NCBI RefSeq assembly: GCF_024704385.1
Contig: NZ_JAJDFX010000002.1
Location: forward strand, 3,596,001 to 3,660,000
Direction: 5' to 3'
From: Cellulomonas sp. P24
GTDB lineage: Bacteria > Actinomycetota > Actinomycetes > Actinomycetales > Cellulomonadaceae
Length of the DNA stretch: 64,000 bases
Part shown: piece by piece, positions 30,067-38,616 of the stretch
How positions within the stretch are numbered: the first letter of the stretch is position 1
Layout: the number at the start of each line of letters is the position of its first letter
The notes under the pieces: model-generated
Told to the model about the DNA's origin: nothing
What the model saw: only the letters and a program-made list of their open reading frames with translations
Database searches by the model: none
Translations under genes and position numbers: made by a program

Positions 30067-31557
30067 GTGCAGGGTGCTCGTGCGCGACTGAGGTGGTGCG
30101 GAGCGGCCGTCGCGGTCCTCCTGGTCCTGAGCGGCTGCGGTTCGGGTCGCGCCGCCCCTGGACCCGGTGATCCGGCAGGCACCCGCGACGTCGGTGTCCA
30201 GCTCTTCCAGTGGACCTGGAACGCGATCGCCCGCGAGTGCACCGACACGATCGGCCCTGCCGGGTTCGCCTGGGTGCTGACCTCCCCACCGCAGGAGCAC
30301 GTGACCGGCTCCGCGTGGTGGACCTCGTACCAGCCGGTGAGCTACCGCGTCGAATCGCGGCTCGGGACCCGCGACGAGTACCGGTCCATGATCTCCACGT
30401 GCCACCGCGCGGGCGTCAAGGTCCTCGCGGACGCCGTGATCAACCACATGACGGGCAAGGACACGCCAGGGGTCGGCTGGGCAGGCTCCCCGTACTCGCA
30501 CTACGACTACCCGGGGCTGTACTCCGACGCCGCCGGTGACTTCCACCACTGCGGGCTGACGCCGAACGACGACATCGTGAACTACAAGGACGCCACCCAG
30601 GTGAGGTTCTGCGAGCTCGTCAACCTCGCCGACCTCGCGACCGGGACGGCGCACGTGCGCAGCACGATCGTCGCGTACCTGAAGGACCTGCGGTCTCTCG
30701 GGATCGACGGGTTCCGGATCGACGCGGCCAAGCACATGCCGGTCGACGACATCGCCGCGATCGTCGGCCAGCTCCCGCGCGACACGATGATCGTCCAGGA
30801 GGTCATCCGCGGGGCAGGGGAGCCGATCACGCCCGAGCAGTACGTCGGGAACGGCAAGGTCGACGAGTTCGGCTGGGCCGTGGCCGTCAAGGGCCTGCTG
30901 ACCGGCGGGACGGCGAGCCTCTACCGGGATCTCGGCCCGGCCTGGGGGTTCGTCGACTCTGCCGATGCGGTGGTCTTCGTCGACAACCACGACACCGAGC
31001 GCAACGGCACCACGCTGAGCTACCAGCAGGGGACGACCTACGCCCTCGCGAACGTCCTGCTGCTCGCCTCTCCGTACGGCACGCCGGAGGTGCACTCCGG
31101 GTACGCGTTCACGAGCAAGGACGCCGGTCCGGTGCAGGACGCCGACGGCCGCGTGCTCGATGCGACCTGTGCCGCAGGGGTGGGGCCGACGACGACCTAC
31201 ACCCCGGGCCAGTGGGTCTGCCAGCAGCGCTGGCAGGTGGTCGACGGCATGGTCGGGTGGCGGTCCGCCGTGGGTGACGCGCCGATGACGCACTGGTGGG
31301 ACGACGGGTCCGACGCGTTCGCCTTCGGTCGTGGCTCCCGCGGGTTCGTCGCGGTCGACGCCGGCTCGACGCCGTTCTCGACGACTCTGCCGACCGGCCT
31401 CGCGCCCGGCACGTACTGCGACGTGATCACCGGCGCGCTCGTCGACGGGAGGTGCACCGGGACGACCGTCACGGTGGCCGACGACGGGAGCGCCGCGCTC
31501 GCCGTCCCGGCCGGGGGCGCGGTCGCGATCCACGTCGGCGCCAGGCAGGGGGGCTGA
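30067..31557 (+). CDS. Alpha-amylase (GH13), lipoprotein
   Basis: Protein of 496 residues from GTG 30067 behind GGAGGAG. A lipoprotein signal VAVLLVLSGC gives a lipid-anchored extracellular enzyme. Catalytic residues are nucleophile D219 in GFRIDAAKHM, acid/base E245 in IVQEVI and D309 in VDNHDTER, with HMTG of the calcium site upstream. The start VQLFQWTWNAIARECT is typical of actinobacterial secreted alpha-amylases. It cuts starch to maltodextrins for the malEFG-type importer encoded about 3 kb away. It converges on the glucosidase gene; 31558-31644 is GC-rich with possible stems but no clear T-tailed terminator. Confidence 0.94.
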   Translation: MQGARARLRWCGAAVAVLLVLSGCGSGRAAPGPGDPAGTRDVGVQLFQWTWNAIARECTDTIGPAGFAWVLTSPPQEHVTGSAWWTSYQPVSYRVESRLGTRDEYRSMISTCHRAGVKVLADAVINHMTGKDTPGVGWAGSPYSHYDYPGLYSDAAGDFHHCGLTPNDDIVNYKDATQVRFCELVNLADLATGTAHVRSTIVAYLKDLRSLGIDGFRIDAAKHMPVDDIAAIVGQLPRDTMIVQEVIRGAGEPITPEQYVGNGKVDEFGWAVAVKGLLTGGTASLYRDLGPAWGFVDSADAVVFVDNHDTERNGTTLSYQQGTTYALANVLLLASPYGTPEVHSGYAFTSKDAGPVQDADGRVLDATCAAGVGPTTTYTPGQWVCQQRWQVVDGMVGWRSAVGDAPMTHWWDDGSDAFAFGRGSRGFVAVDAGSTPFSTTLPTGLAPGTYCDVITGALVDGRCTGTTVTVADDGSAALAVPAGGAVAIHVGARQGG

Positions 31558-31644
31558 CGCGCCTCACCCCGGTGTGCCGGCACGGCGCTGCACGGACGCC
31601 GCGCTGTGCGGCGCCGCGCAGCACCCGTGGCGGGGCCCGCAGGG

Positions 31645-33423
31645 TCAGGCGAGCGCGGCCCACACGGTCGCGTCGACGGGAACGGCCGTAGCTCCCGTCC
31701 CGTCGTCCGCCGGCTCGGCACTGCTCACGAGCACGCGTGCGCCGACCGGGAGGACCACGGGTGCGTCCCCGAGGTTGGTGACGACCAGGACGTCACCGTT
31801 CACCAGGGCGACGACTCCGGGCGCGTCGGACCACTGGTCGGCCCAGGCAAGGGTGCCCGAGCCGAGGCGGTGCTCGTGGCGCAGCGCGAGTGCCGACCGG
31901 TACAGCTCGAGCGTCGACCCGGGGACACCGGCCTGGACGTCCGCGGCGTAGGCGGACCACGTCGACGGCTGGGGCAGCCAGGCCCGGCCGGTGGTCGAGA
32001 ATCCGAACGCCGGCTCGGAGCCGGACCAGGGCAGGGGCACGCGGCAGCCGTCGCGCCCCCGCTCGGTGTAGCCCGAGCGCCACCAGGCGGGGTCCTGCCG
32101 GAGGTCGTCGTCGAGGGCGGTGTGCTCGGGCAGGCCGAGCTCCTCGCCCTGGTACAGGTACGCCGAGCCCGGGAGGCCGAGCATGAGCAGCGTGGCCGCT
32201 CGCGCGCGCCGGAGCCCGAGGGCCTCGTCGGGCTGCTCGTCGCCGTGACCGATCCCGTTCGGGCGGGCGCCCGGCTCCGAGAGACCCAGGCGCGAGGTGT
32301 GCCGGACCACGTCGTGGTTCGACAGCACCCAGGTCGTCGGCGCCCCGACGGCGTCGCTCGCCTCGAGCGAGGCCGTGACGACGGCGCGCAGGGCGGCGGC
32401 GTCCCAGTGCGCCGTGAGGAAGGCGAAGTTGAACGCCTGGTGCATCTCGTCGGGCCGCACGTAGCGGGCCAGGCGCGCGAGGGGTTCGACCCACGCCTCG
32501 GCGACCAGCGCGCGGTCGCCGTCGTACTCGGCGAGCACGCGGTGCCAGGAGCGGTAGATGTCGTGGACGCCGTCCTGGTCGAACATCGGGCCATGGTGCG
32601 AGCCGTCGTCGGTGTCACCCGGCGCCACGCGCGTGGGGTCGGTCGCCCCGGCCGGGTCGTCGCTCGATCCGTCGATCATCGAGACGGCACCGTCCCAGTC
32701 GGGAAGACCGGGTGCCTTGACCATGCCGTGGGCCACGTCGACGCGGAAGCCGTCGACGCCACGGTCGAGCCAGAAGCGCAGGATGCTCTCGAACTCCTGG
32801 CGTACCTCCGGCTGGTCCCAGTTGAGGTCCGGCTGGCGCGTGTCGAACATGTGCAGGTACCACTGGCGGTCGCTTGCCTCGGCGCCGGGGCGCGTGTCGA
32901 CCCGCGTCCAGGCCGGTCCGCCGAAGATCGACTCCCAGTTGTTCGGGGGCAGCTCACCCGACGTGCCCCGGCCGTCGCGGAAGTGGTAGCGGGCGCGCTC
33001 CGGGCTGCCGGGACCGGCGGTGAGCGCCTCCTGGAACCAGACGTGGTCGTCGGACGTGTGGTTCGGGACGAGGTCCACGATCACCCGCAGGCCGAGGGCA
33101 TGCGCCCGGGTGAGCATGAGGTCGATGTCCGCGAGGGTGCCGAAGAGCGGGTCGACGTCGCGGTAGTCGGCGACGTCGTAGCCGGCGTCGGCCTGCGGTG
33201 ACCGGTAGAAGGGCGAGAGCCAGATCGCGTCGACCCCGAGGGCGGCGAGGTGGTCCAGGCGTGAGGTGATGCCGGCGATGTCGCCCACGCCGTCGCCCGA
33301 CGCGTCGGCGAACGAGCGCGGGTAGACCTGGTAGATGACGGCGTCACGCCACCACTCGGTGCCGGTCGGGCCGGCGTGCACCAGGGTGGTGGCGAGAGGG
33401 ACGGGGGAGTGCACGGTGGTCAC
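31645..33423 (-). CDS. Alpha-glucosidase / oligo-1,6-glucosidase (GH13)
   Basis: Protein of 592 residues from GTG 33423, preceded by GGCAGGA; an ATG at 33465 lacks a ribosome binding site. WWRDAVIYQVYPRSFADASGDGVGDI opens the barrel. The catalytic set is GFRVDVAHGM (nucleophile D), LVAEAW (acid/base E) and LSNHDVVRH (D). There is no signal peptide, so it works in the cytoplasm on imported maltodextrins, releasing glucose. It lies 98 bases downstream of the LacI-type gene on the same strand and is probably co-transcribed with it. Confidence 0.93.
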   Translation of the reverse strand: MTTVHSPVPLATTLVHAGPTGTEWWRDAVIYQVYPRSFADASGDGVGDIAGITSRLDHLAALGVDAIWLSPFYRSPQADAGYDVADYRDVDPLFGTLADIDLMLTRAHALGLRVIVDLVPNHTSDDHVWFQEALTAGPGSPERARYHFRDGRGTSGELPPNNWESIFGGPAWTRVDTRPGAEASDRQWYLHMFDTRQPDLNWDQPEVRQEFESILRFWLDRGVDGFRVDVAHGMVKAPGLPDWDGAVSMIDGSSDDPAGATDPTRVAPGDTDDGSHHGPMFDQDGVHDIYRSWHRVLAEYDGDRALVAEAWVEPLARLARYVRPDEMHQAFNFAFLTAHWDAAALRAVVTASLEASDAVGAPTTWVLSNHDVVRHTSRLGLSEPGARPNGIGHGDEQPDEALGLRRARAATLLMLGLPGSAYLYQGEELGLPEHTALDDDLRQDPAWWRSGYTERGRDGCRVPLPWSGSEPAFGFSTTGRAWLPQPSTWSAYAADVQAGVPGSTLELYRSALALRHEHRLGSGTLAWADQWSDAPGVVALVNGDVLVVTNLGDAPVVLPVGARVLVSSAEPADDGTGATAVPVDATVWAALA

Positions 33424-33521
33424 GGGATCCTGCCTCGATCGGGTGTGGTCTGGGGTCATGGGCATGGGTGGTCGTCGGACGCGGGCAGGGGTGGTCCATG
33501 CCCGTCCTCGGTCGGGGTCCG

Positions 33522-34556
33522 TCAGGAGGGGAGGGGCGCTGCGCCCGTCGACTCGCGGACGATCAGCTCAGGGTGGAACAGGAGCTCGGTGCGTGGCGAG
33601 CGGGTGCCGCCGATCTCCGCCACGAGCGCGGTCACCGCGGCATGCCCCATCGCCTGGACCGGTTGACGGACGGTCGTGAGCGGCGGGTCCGTGAAGGCGA
33701 TCAGCGGGGAGTCGTCGTAGCCGACCACGGAGATATCCTCAGGGACCCGCAGACCTCGTGACCGTGCCGCCCGGATCGCACCGAGGGCCATCAGGTCGGA
33801 GCCGCAGACGATCGCCGTGTGCCCGGTGGAGATGAGCTCTGCGGCTGCGGCCTGACCGCCCTCGACGGTGAACAGCGTCGTGACGACGTGCCCCGTGGAG
33901 TCGGTCCCGAGGTGCCGCATGAGGTTGTCGCTGAAGGCCTTGAGCTTCCGTCGGGTGGGGACGAACCGGTCCGGGCCGACGGCCAGCCCGATCGTGCGGT
34001 GGCCGAGGGAGACGAGGTGGCGCACGGCGAGGTCCATCGCCGCGACGTCGTCGGTCGAGACCGCGGGGGCGTCGACGCCTTCGGCGAAGCCGTTGACGAG
34101 CACGATCGGGAGGCCTCGGCTGCGCAGGCGCTGGTAGCGATCGGTGCTGGCGGAGGTGTCGGCGTGCAGACCGGAGACGAACACGATCCCGTCGACCCCG
34201 TGCTCGATCAGCATCTCGACGTACTGGTCCTCGGTGGTGCCGCCGGGCGACTGCGTGCACAGCAGCGGCGTGTAGCCGCGCTCGGAGAGCATCGACTCGA
34301 TCACCTGGGCGAACGCGGGGAAGACCGGGTTGGTGAGCTCCGGGACGACGAGCCCTACGAGGCCGGCCGAGCGCGTCCGGAGCTTCTCGGGTCGCTCGTA
34401 GCCGAGCAGGTCCAGGGCCGCGAGCACGGCCTGGCGCGTCTCGGCCGACACCCCTGCCTTGCCGTTGAGGACCCGGGACACGGTGGCCGTGCTGACGCCT
34501 GCCTGTTCGGCGAGGTCCGTCAGTCTGGTGCGCACACGCGTCAGCGTAGGGGACAC
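33522..34556 (-). CDS. LacI-family regulator of the alpha-glucan genes (MalR-like)
   Basis: Protein of 344 residues from GTG 34556, chosen because AGGAGG lies 5 bases upstream. The DNA-binding helix-turn-helix RLTDLAEQAGVSTATVSRVLNG and hinge are followed by a periplasmic-binding-protein-like sugar domain. It is divergent from malE across a 184-base region carrying inverted repeats, so it probably represses malEFG, the amylase and its own operon until a maltodextrin binds. Confidence 0.92.
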   Translation of the reverse strand: MSPTLTRVRTRLTDLAEQAGVSTATVSRVLNGKAGVSAETRQAVLAALDLLGYERPEKLRTRSAGLVGLVVPELTNPVFPAFAQVIESMLSERGYTPLLCTQSPGGTTEDQYVEMLIEHGVDGIVFVSGLHADTSASTDRYQRLRSRGLPIVLVNGFAEGVDAPAVSTDDVAAMDLAVRHLVSLGHRTIGLAVGPDRFVPTRRKLKAFSDNLMRHLGTDSTGHVVTTLFTVEGGQAAAAELISTGHTAIVCGSDLMALGAIRAARSRGLRVPEDISVVGYDDSPLIAFTDPPLTTVRQPVQAMGHAAVTALVAEIGGTRSPRTELLFHPELIVRESTGAAPLPS

Positions 34557-34621
34557 GGGACCTCCTCATCCGGGACCGCCACGGGATGGACGGGACCGCC
34601 CTCTGAAACCGTTGCGTGAAA

Positions 34622-34665
34622 GTTACCGTAACGAGTTGCAGGAAGACCTGCAAGCGAGTTAGCGT
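34622..34665 (+). promoter_or_regulatory. malE promoter and operators
   Basis: TTGCAGG and CCTGCAA form an 18-base palindrome at 34636-34653 with a 4-base centre. Its first half also serves as a -35 (TTGCAG), and TAGCGT at 34660-34665 fits a -10 with an 18-base spacer. A second palindrome GTTACCGTAAC lies at 34622-34632. A repressor on either would block both malE and, across the divergent region, the regulator gene. Confidence 0.6.
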
Positions 34666-34740
34666 CCGTTGCATCAAGGCCAGAGCCGGCGGGTGACCGT
34701 GAGGTGACGGCCCCATCCACCGATCTCTTGGAGACACACG

Positions 34741-35982
34741 ATGCGACGGAGCATCTCTGTTGCGGCTGTCCTGGGCCTGTCCCTCGGTCTCGCCGCATGC
34801 TCGAGCTCGACGCCGTCGGGTACGGCGACCACGAGCGCAGCCCCCGCAGCGACCACCACCCTCACGGTCTGGGTCGACGACACTCGCGCCGCAGCCGTCA
34901 AGGCCGTCGCCGAGGAGTTCACGAAGGAGACGGGCACCCAGTTCCAGTTCGTCCAGAAGGACTTCGGGACGATGCGCGACGAGTTCATCGCCCAGGCGCC
35001 GACGGGCAAGGGGCCGGACATCATCGTCGGCGCCAACGACTGGACGGGCGCCCTAGTGCAGAACGGTGTGGTCGAGAAGGTCGACCTCGGCGACAAGGCG
35101 AGCGGGTTCCTCGACGTCGCGCTCAAGGGCATGTCCTCGGGCGGCCAGCTCTACGGCCTGCCGTACGCCTACGAGAACATCGGGCTCGTGCGGAACACCG
35201 CGCTGGTCCCCGACGCGCCGACCGGCACCTTCGACGACCTGATCGCCCAGGGCCAGGCCCTCGTCACCGCCGGCAAGGTGAAGTACCCCGTGCTGATCCA
35301 GCAGGGTGACACCGGCGACGCCTACCACCTGTACCCGATCGAGACCTCGTTCGGCTCCGTCGTCTTCGGCACGGACGCGAAGGGCGACTACGACGCCACC
35401 CAGTTCAAGCTGGGCGATCCCGAGGGCACCGCGTTCGCGAACTACGTCGCGAAGCTCGGCAAGCTCGGCATCCTCAGCAAGGACATCAACGGCGACGCCG
35501 CACGTGACCTGTTCGCGCAGGGCAAGGCGCCGTTCATGGTGACCGGCTCGTGGTACATCCCCGACTTCACCAAGGCCGGCATCAAGGTCGCGGTCAGCCC
35601 GATCCCGAGCGCCGGTGGGCAGCCTGCCGCGCCGTTCGTCGGCGTGCAGGGCTTCTTCCTCAGCTCGAAGAGCGAGAACAAGCTCGTCGCGCAGAAGTTC
35701 TTCAGCTACCTCGCGACCGAGGCCGCGCAGACCAAGCTGTTCGAGGTCGGGGGCCGTGTGCCGGCTCTCAAGGCGGCGGCCGACAAGGCCGCGACCGACC
35801 CGGTCGTCGGTGGCTTCGCGAAGGCCGGCGAGAACGGCCAGGTCCAGCCCTCCATCCCGGCCATGGGTGCCGTCTGGCAGGACTGGGGCCTCGCCGAGGT
35901 CGCCATCGCCCAGGGCGCGGACCCGGCGTCCACCTGGACCACGGCAGCGGCGTCGATCAAGGCGAAGATCGCCGCGAGCTGA
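34741..35982 (+). CDS. malE: Maltose/maltodextrin-binding lipoprotein
   Basis: Protein of 413 residues with a lipoprotein signal ending SLGLAAC. Family-1 extracellular sugar-binding protein: TLTVWVDDTRAAAVKAVAEEFTKETG at the start, GPDIIVGANDW near 95 and YGLPYAYENIGLVRN near 140 resemble MalE. It captures maltodextrins outside the membrane for the MalFG permeases. The ribosome binding site TTGGAG lies 8 bases upstream of ATG. A strong hairpin follows the stop and probably keeps malE mRNA more abundant than malFG. Confidence 0.92.
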   Translation: MRRSISVAAVLGLSLGLAACSSSTPSGTATTSAAPAATTTLTVWVDDTRAAAVKAVAEEFTKETGTQFQFVQKDFGTMRDEFIAQAPTGKGPDIIVGANDWTGALVQNGVVEKVDLGDKASGFLDVALKGMSSGGQLYGLPYAYENIGLVRNTALVPDAPTGTFDDLIAQGQALVTAGKVKYPVLIQQGDTGDAYHLYPIETSFGSVVFGTDAKGDYDATQFKLGDPEGTAFANYVAKLGKLGILSKDINGDAARDLFAQGKAPFMVTGSWYIPDFTKAGIKVAVSPIPSAGGQPAAPFVGVQGFFLSSKSENKLVAQKFFSYLATEAAQTKLFEVGGRVPALKAAADKAATDPVVGGFAKAGENGQVQPSIPAMGAVWQDWGLAEVAIAQGADPASTWTTAAASIKAKIAAS

Positions 35983-35997
35983 CCGGCTCTGCACCGC

Positions 35998-36029
35998 GGG
36001 TGGCCCGGCTCTCCGGAGCCGGGCCACCC
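35998..36029 (+). promoter_or_regulatory. Strong intercistronic hairpin between malE and malF
   Basis: GGGTGGCCCGGCTC and its exact complement form 14 base pairs around a TCCG tetraloop, 15 bases after the malE stop. No T tract follows. Such elements between binding-protein and permease genes stabilise the upstream mRNA or cause partial termination, giving more binding protein than permease. Confidence 0.8.
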
Positions 36030-36107
36030 GTCTGAGGGCCACCCGCCACCCGGCGCGCCGACCGCGCCGACCTCCCGATCGCCTGTTGCCTCGCCGCTGG
36101 AGTTTCG

Positions 36108-37727
36108 ATGACGATGTCCACCGCTGTGCCCCCGGCACCCCCGACGACCCCGACCGAGACGTCCCGGCGTCCGCGTCCGGAGTCCCATGCACGCGGCTCG
36201 CTGACGATGGGGTACGTCGTCAAGCTCCTTCTCGTCGCCCTGGTCGACGCCCTAGGGGTCTACGGGATCTTCGCCGGGTCGGCGCACGAGTCGTGGGGGA
36301 TCGTCGGGTTCCTCGCCTTCGCGCTCCTGCTCGTCAACCTCGTGTACTTCGTGCCGAGCCGCCGGCTGATCCCGGCGAAGTACCTCGTCCCTGGTCTGCT
36401 CTTCCTGCTCGTCTACCAGGTGTTCGTGGTCATGTACACGGGCTACACCGCGTTCACCAACTGGGGCGACGGGCACAACTCGACCCAGTCCGACGCGGTC
36501 ACCGCGATCCTGTCGCAGAACGAGCGACGGGTGGACGGGTCGCCGAGCTACGGCCTGAGCGTCGTCGAGAAGGGGTCGAACCTCGGCTTCGCCGTGGTGG
36601 CCCCCGGGAAGACGCCGCAGGTCGGCACCGCGACCTCGCCCCTGACCGACGCGCCCGGTGCGACGGTCGCGAACGGTGTCGTCACCGCGCTCCCCGGGTA
36701 CTCGGTCCTCGACTTCAACAGCATCGTCCAGCGCCAGCAGGAGATCACCGACCTTCGGGTGCCGGTCTCCGCGGACCCGAACGCCGGCAGCATCCGCACG
36801 ACGGACGGCTCGGTCGGCTACCTCTACAAGAGCACCTACTCCTACGACTCGGCCACGGGTGTCCTGACCGGACCGGAGGGGACGTACCGCGCCGACGAGA
36901 AGGTCGGCAACTTCATCGATGCGAACGGCAAGAAGATCGAACCGGGGTGGAAGGTCGCCGTCGGGTTCAAGAACTTCACCGACGTCCTCACCGACAGCTC
37001 GTTGCGCGGACCGTTCGTCTCCGTGCTCATCTGGACGTTCGCCTTCGCGATCCTGTCCGTGCTGCTCTCGTTCGGGCTGGGACTCTTCCTGGCGATCGCG
37101 CTGAACCATCCACGCGTCCGTGGTCAGCGCCTGTACCGGTCGCTGCTGATCCTGCCGTACGCGATGCCGGCGTTCCTGTCGGCCGTCGTCTGGGCCGGCA
37201 TGTTCAACCAGACCTTCGGGTTCATCAACACCGTGCTGCTCCGGGGTGCGTCGGTCCCGTGGCTGAACGACCCCTGGCTCGCGAAGGGCGCCGTCCTGCT
37301 CGTCAACCTGTGGCTCGGGTTCCCGTACATGTTCCTGGTCTGCACCGGAGCGCTGCAGTCGATCCCGGCGGACGCGATCGAGGCCGCGAAGATCGACGGG
37401 GCCTCCGGTCCGCGGATCTTCCGCTCGATCACCCTGCCGCTGCTGCTCGTCTCGACGGCACCGCTGCTGATCTCGTCGTTCGCGTTCAACTTCAACAACT
37501 TCAACATCATCTACCTGCTGACCCAGGGAGGTCCGCGTGACCTCACCGCCGGGGTCAACGTCGGGTCGACGGACATCCTCATCTCGTTCGTCTACAAGCT
37601 CGCCTTCCAGGGCGTGAACCGGCAGTACGGGCTGGCCTGCGCCATCTCGATCCTGATCTTCCTCATCGTGGCGTCGATCTCCGCCGCGACCTTCCGCAAG
37701 ACCCGCGCGCTCGAGGAGCTGAACTGA
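36108..37727 (+). CDS. malF: Maltose ABC transporter permease MalF
   Basis: Protein of 539 residues from ATG 36108 with GGAG 5 bases upstream. Three helices lie near the N terminus (residues ~27-125), then a periplasmic loop of about 170 residues as in MalF, then five helices. The coupling loop is AIEAAKIDGASGPRIFRSITLPLL. The large loop distinguishes it from generic sugar permeases and supports a maltodextrin substrate. It pairs with MalG. No ATPase gene is in the cluster, so a shared MsiK-type ATPase encoded elsewhere is expected. Confidence 0.92.
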   Translation: MTMSTAVPPAPPTTPTETSRRPRPESHARGSLTMGYVVKLLLVALVDALGVYGIFAGSAHESWGIVGFLAFALLLVNLVYFVPSRRLIPAKYLVPGLLFLLVYQVFVVMYTGYTAFTNWGDGHNSTQSDAVTAILSQNERRVDGSPSYGLSVVEKGSNLGFAVVAPGKTPQVGTATSPLTDAPGATVANGVVTALPGYSVLDFNSIVQRQQEITDLRVPVSADPNAGSIRTTDGSVGYLYKSTYSYDSATGVLTGPEGTYRADEKVGNFIDANGKKIEPGWKVAVGFKNFTDVLTDSSLRGPFVSVLIWTFAFAILSVLLSFGLGLFLAIALNHPRVRGQRLYRSLLILPYAMPAFLSAVVWAGMFNQTFGFINTVLLRGASVPWLNDPWLAKGAVLLVNLWLGFPYMFLVCTGALQSIPADAIEAAKIDGASGPRIFRSITLPLLLVSTAPLLISSFAFNFNNFNIIYLLTQGGPRDLTAGVNVGSTDILISFVYKLAFQGVNRQYGLACAISILIFLIVASISAATFRKTRALEELN

Positions 37728-37728
37728 C

Positions 37729-38616
37729 ATGGCCACCTCATCGGTCCACGCCGTCCGGACGTCCCGCGCACGCTGGTGGCGCGAGGTCGGCTGGCGGCAT
37801 GTCGTCGGAGCGGCCGCGCTGGTCTTCGCGCTCTTCCCGATCATCTACGTGCTCTCGGCGTCGGTCAGCGTGCGCGGGACGTTGAGCGCCGCGAACTCGC
37901 TGTTCGGGACGTTCACCTTGGACCAGTACTCCAACCTGCTCAACGACCCGTTGCACCCGTACGTCGACTGGTTCGTCAACACGGTCGTCATCGCCTCGGT
38001 CACGGCCGTCGGCACGGTCCTGCTCGGCGCGGCCGCGGCCTACGCGTTCTCGCGGTTCCGGTTCCGCGGTCGACGCGGCGGTCTGCTCTCGCTGCTGCTG
38101 ATCCAGATGTTCCCGCAGCTCCTCGCGTACGTCGCGATCTTCCTGCTGCTGATCGCGCTCGAGAACGTCTTCCCGATCCTCGGGCGGGACAGCCAGGTCG
38201 GCCTGATCATGGTGTACCTCGGCGGGGCGCTCGGGGTGAACACCTACCTGATGTACGGGTTCTTCAACACGATCCCGCGCGAGCTCGACGAGGCCGCGAT
38301 GATCGACGGTGCCTCGCACGCGCAGATCTTCTTCGGCATGATCCTGCGCCTGACGGCACCGATCCTCGCGGTCGTCGGGCTGCTGTCCTTCATCGCGTCG
38401 TTCAACGACTACGTGCTCGCGTCGGTGCTGCTCAACTCCCCGTCGAAGCAGACCCTGGCCGTCGGCCTCTACGCGTTCGTGAGTCGCCAGTTCGCGCAGA
38501 ACTGGGGCGTGTTCGCGGCCGGCGCGGTGCTCGCGGCGATCCCGATCGTCCTGCTCTTCCAGTTCCTCCAGCGCTACATCGTCTCGGGCCTCACCGCCGG
38601 ATCGGTGAAGGGGTGA
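37729..38616 (+). CDS. malG: Maltose ABC transporter permease MalG
   Basis: Protein of 295 residues, ATG immediately after the malF stop. Six helices; the EAA loop reads ELDEAAMIDGASHAQIFFGMILRLT. The C terminus ends IVSGLTAGSVKG, as in MalG. The stop overlaps the GTG of the following GH13 gene, coupling uptake with cytoplasmic cleavage. Confidence 0.93.
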   Translation: MATSSVHAVRTSRARWWREVGWRHVVGAAALVFALFPIIYVLSASVSVRGTLSAANSLFGTFTLDQYSNLLNDPLHPYVDWFVNTVVIASVTAVGTVLLGAAAAYAFSRFRFRGRRGGLLSLLLIQMFPQLLAYVAIFLLLIALENVFPILGRDSQVGLIMVYLGGALGVNTYLMYGFFNTIPRELDEAAMIDGASHAQIFFGMILRLTAPILAVVGLLSFIASFNDYVLASVLLNSPSKQTLAVGLYAFVSRQFAQNWGVFAAGAVLAAIPIVLLFQFLQRYIVSGLTAGSVKG

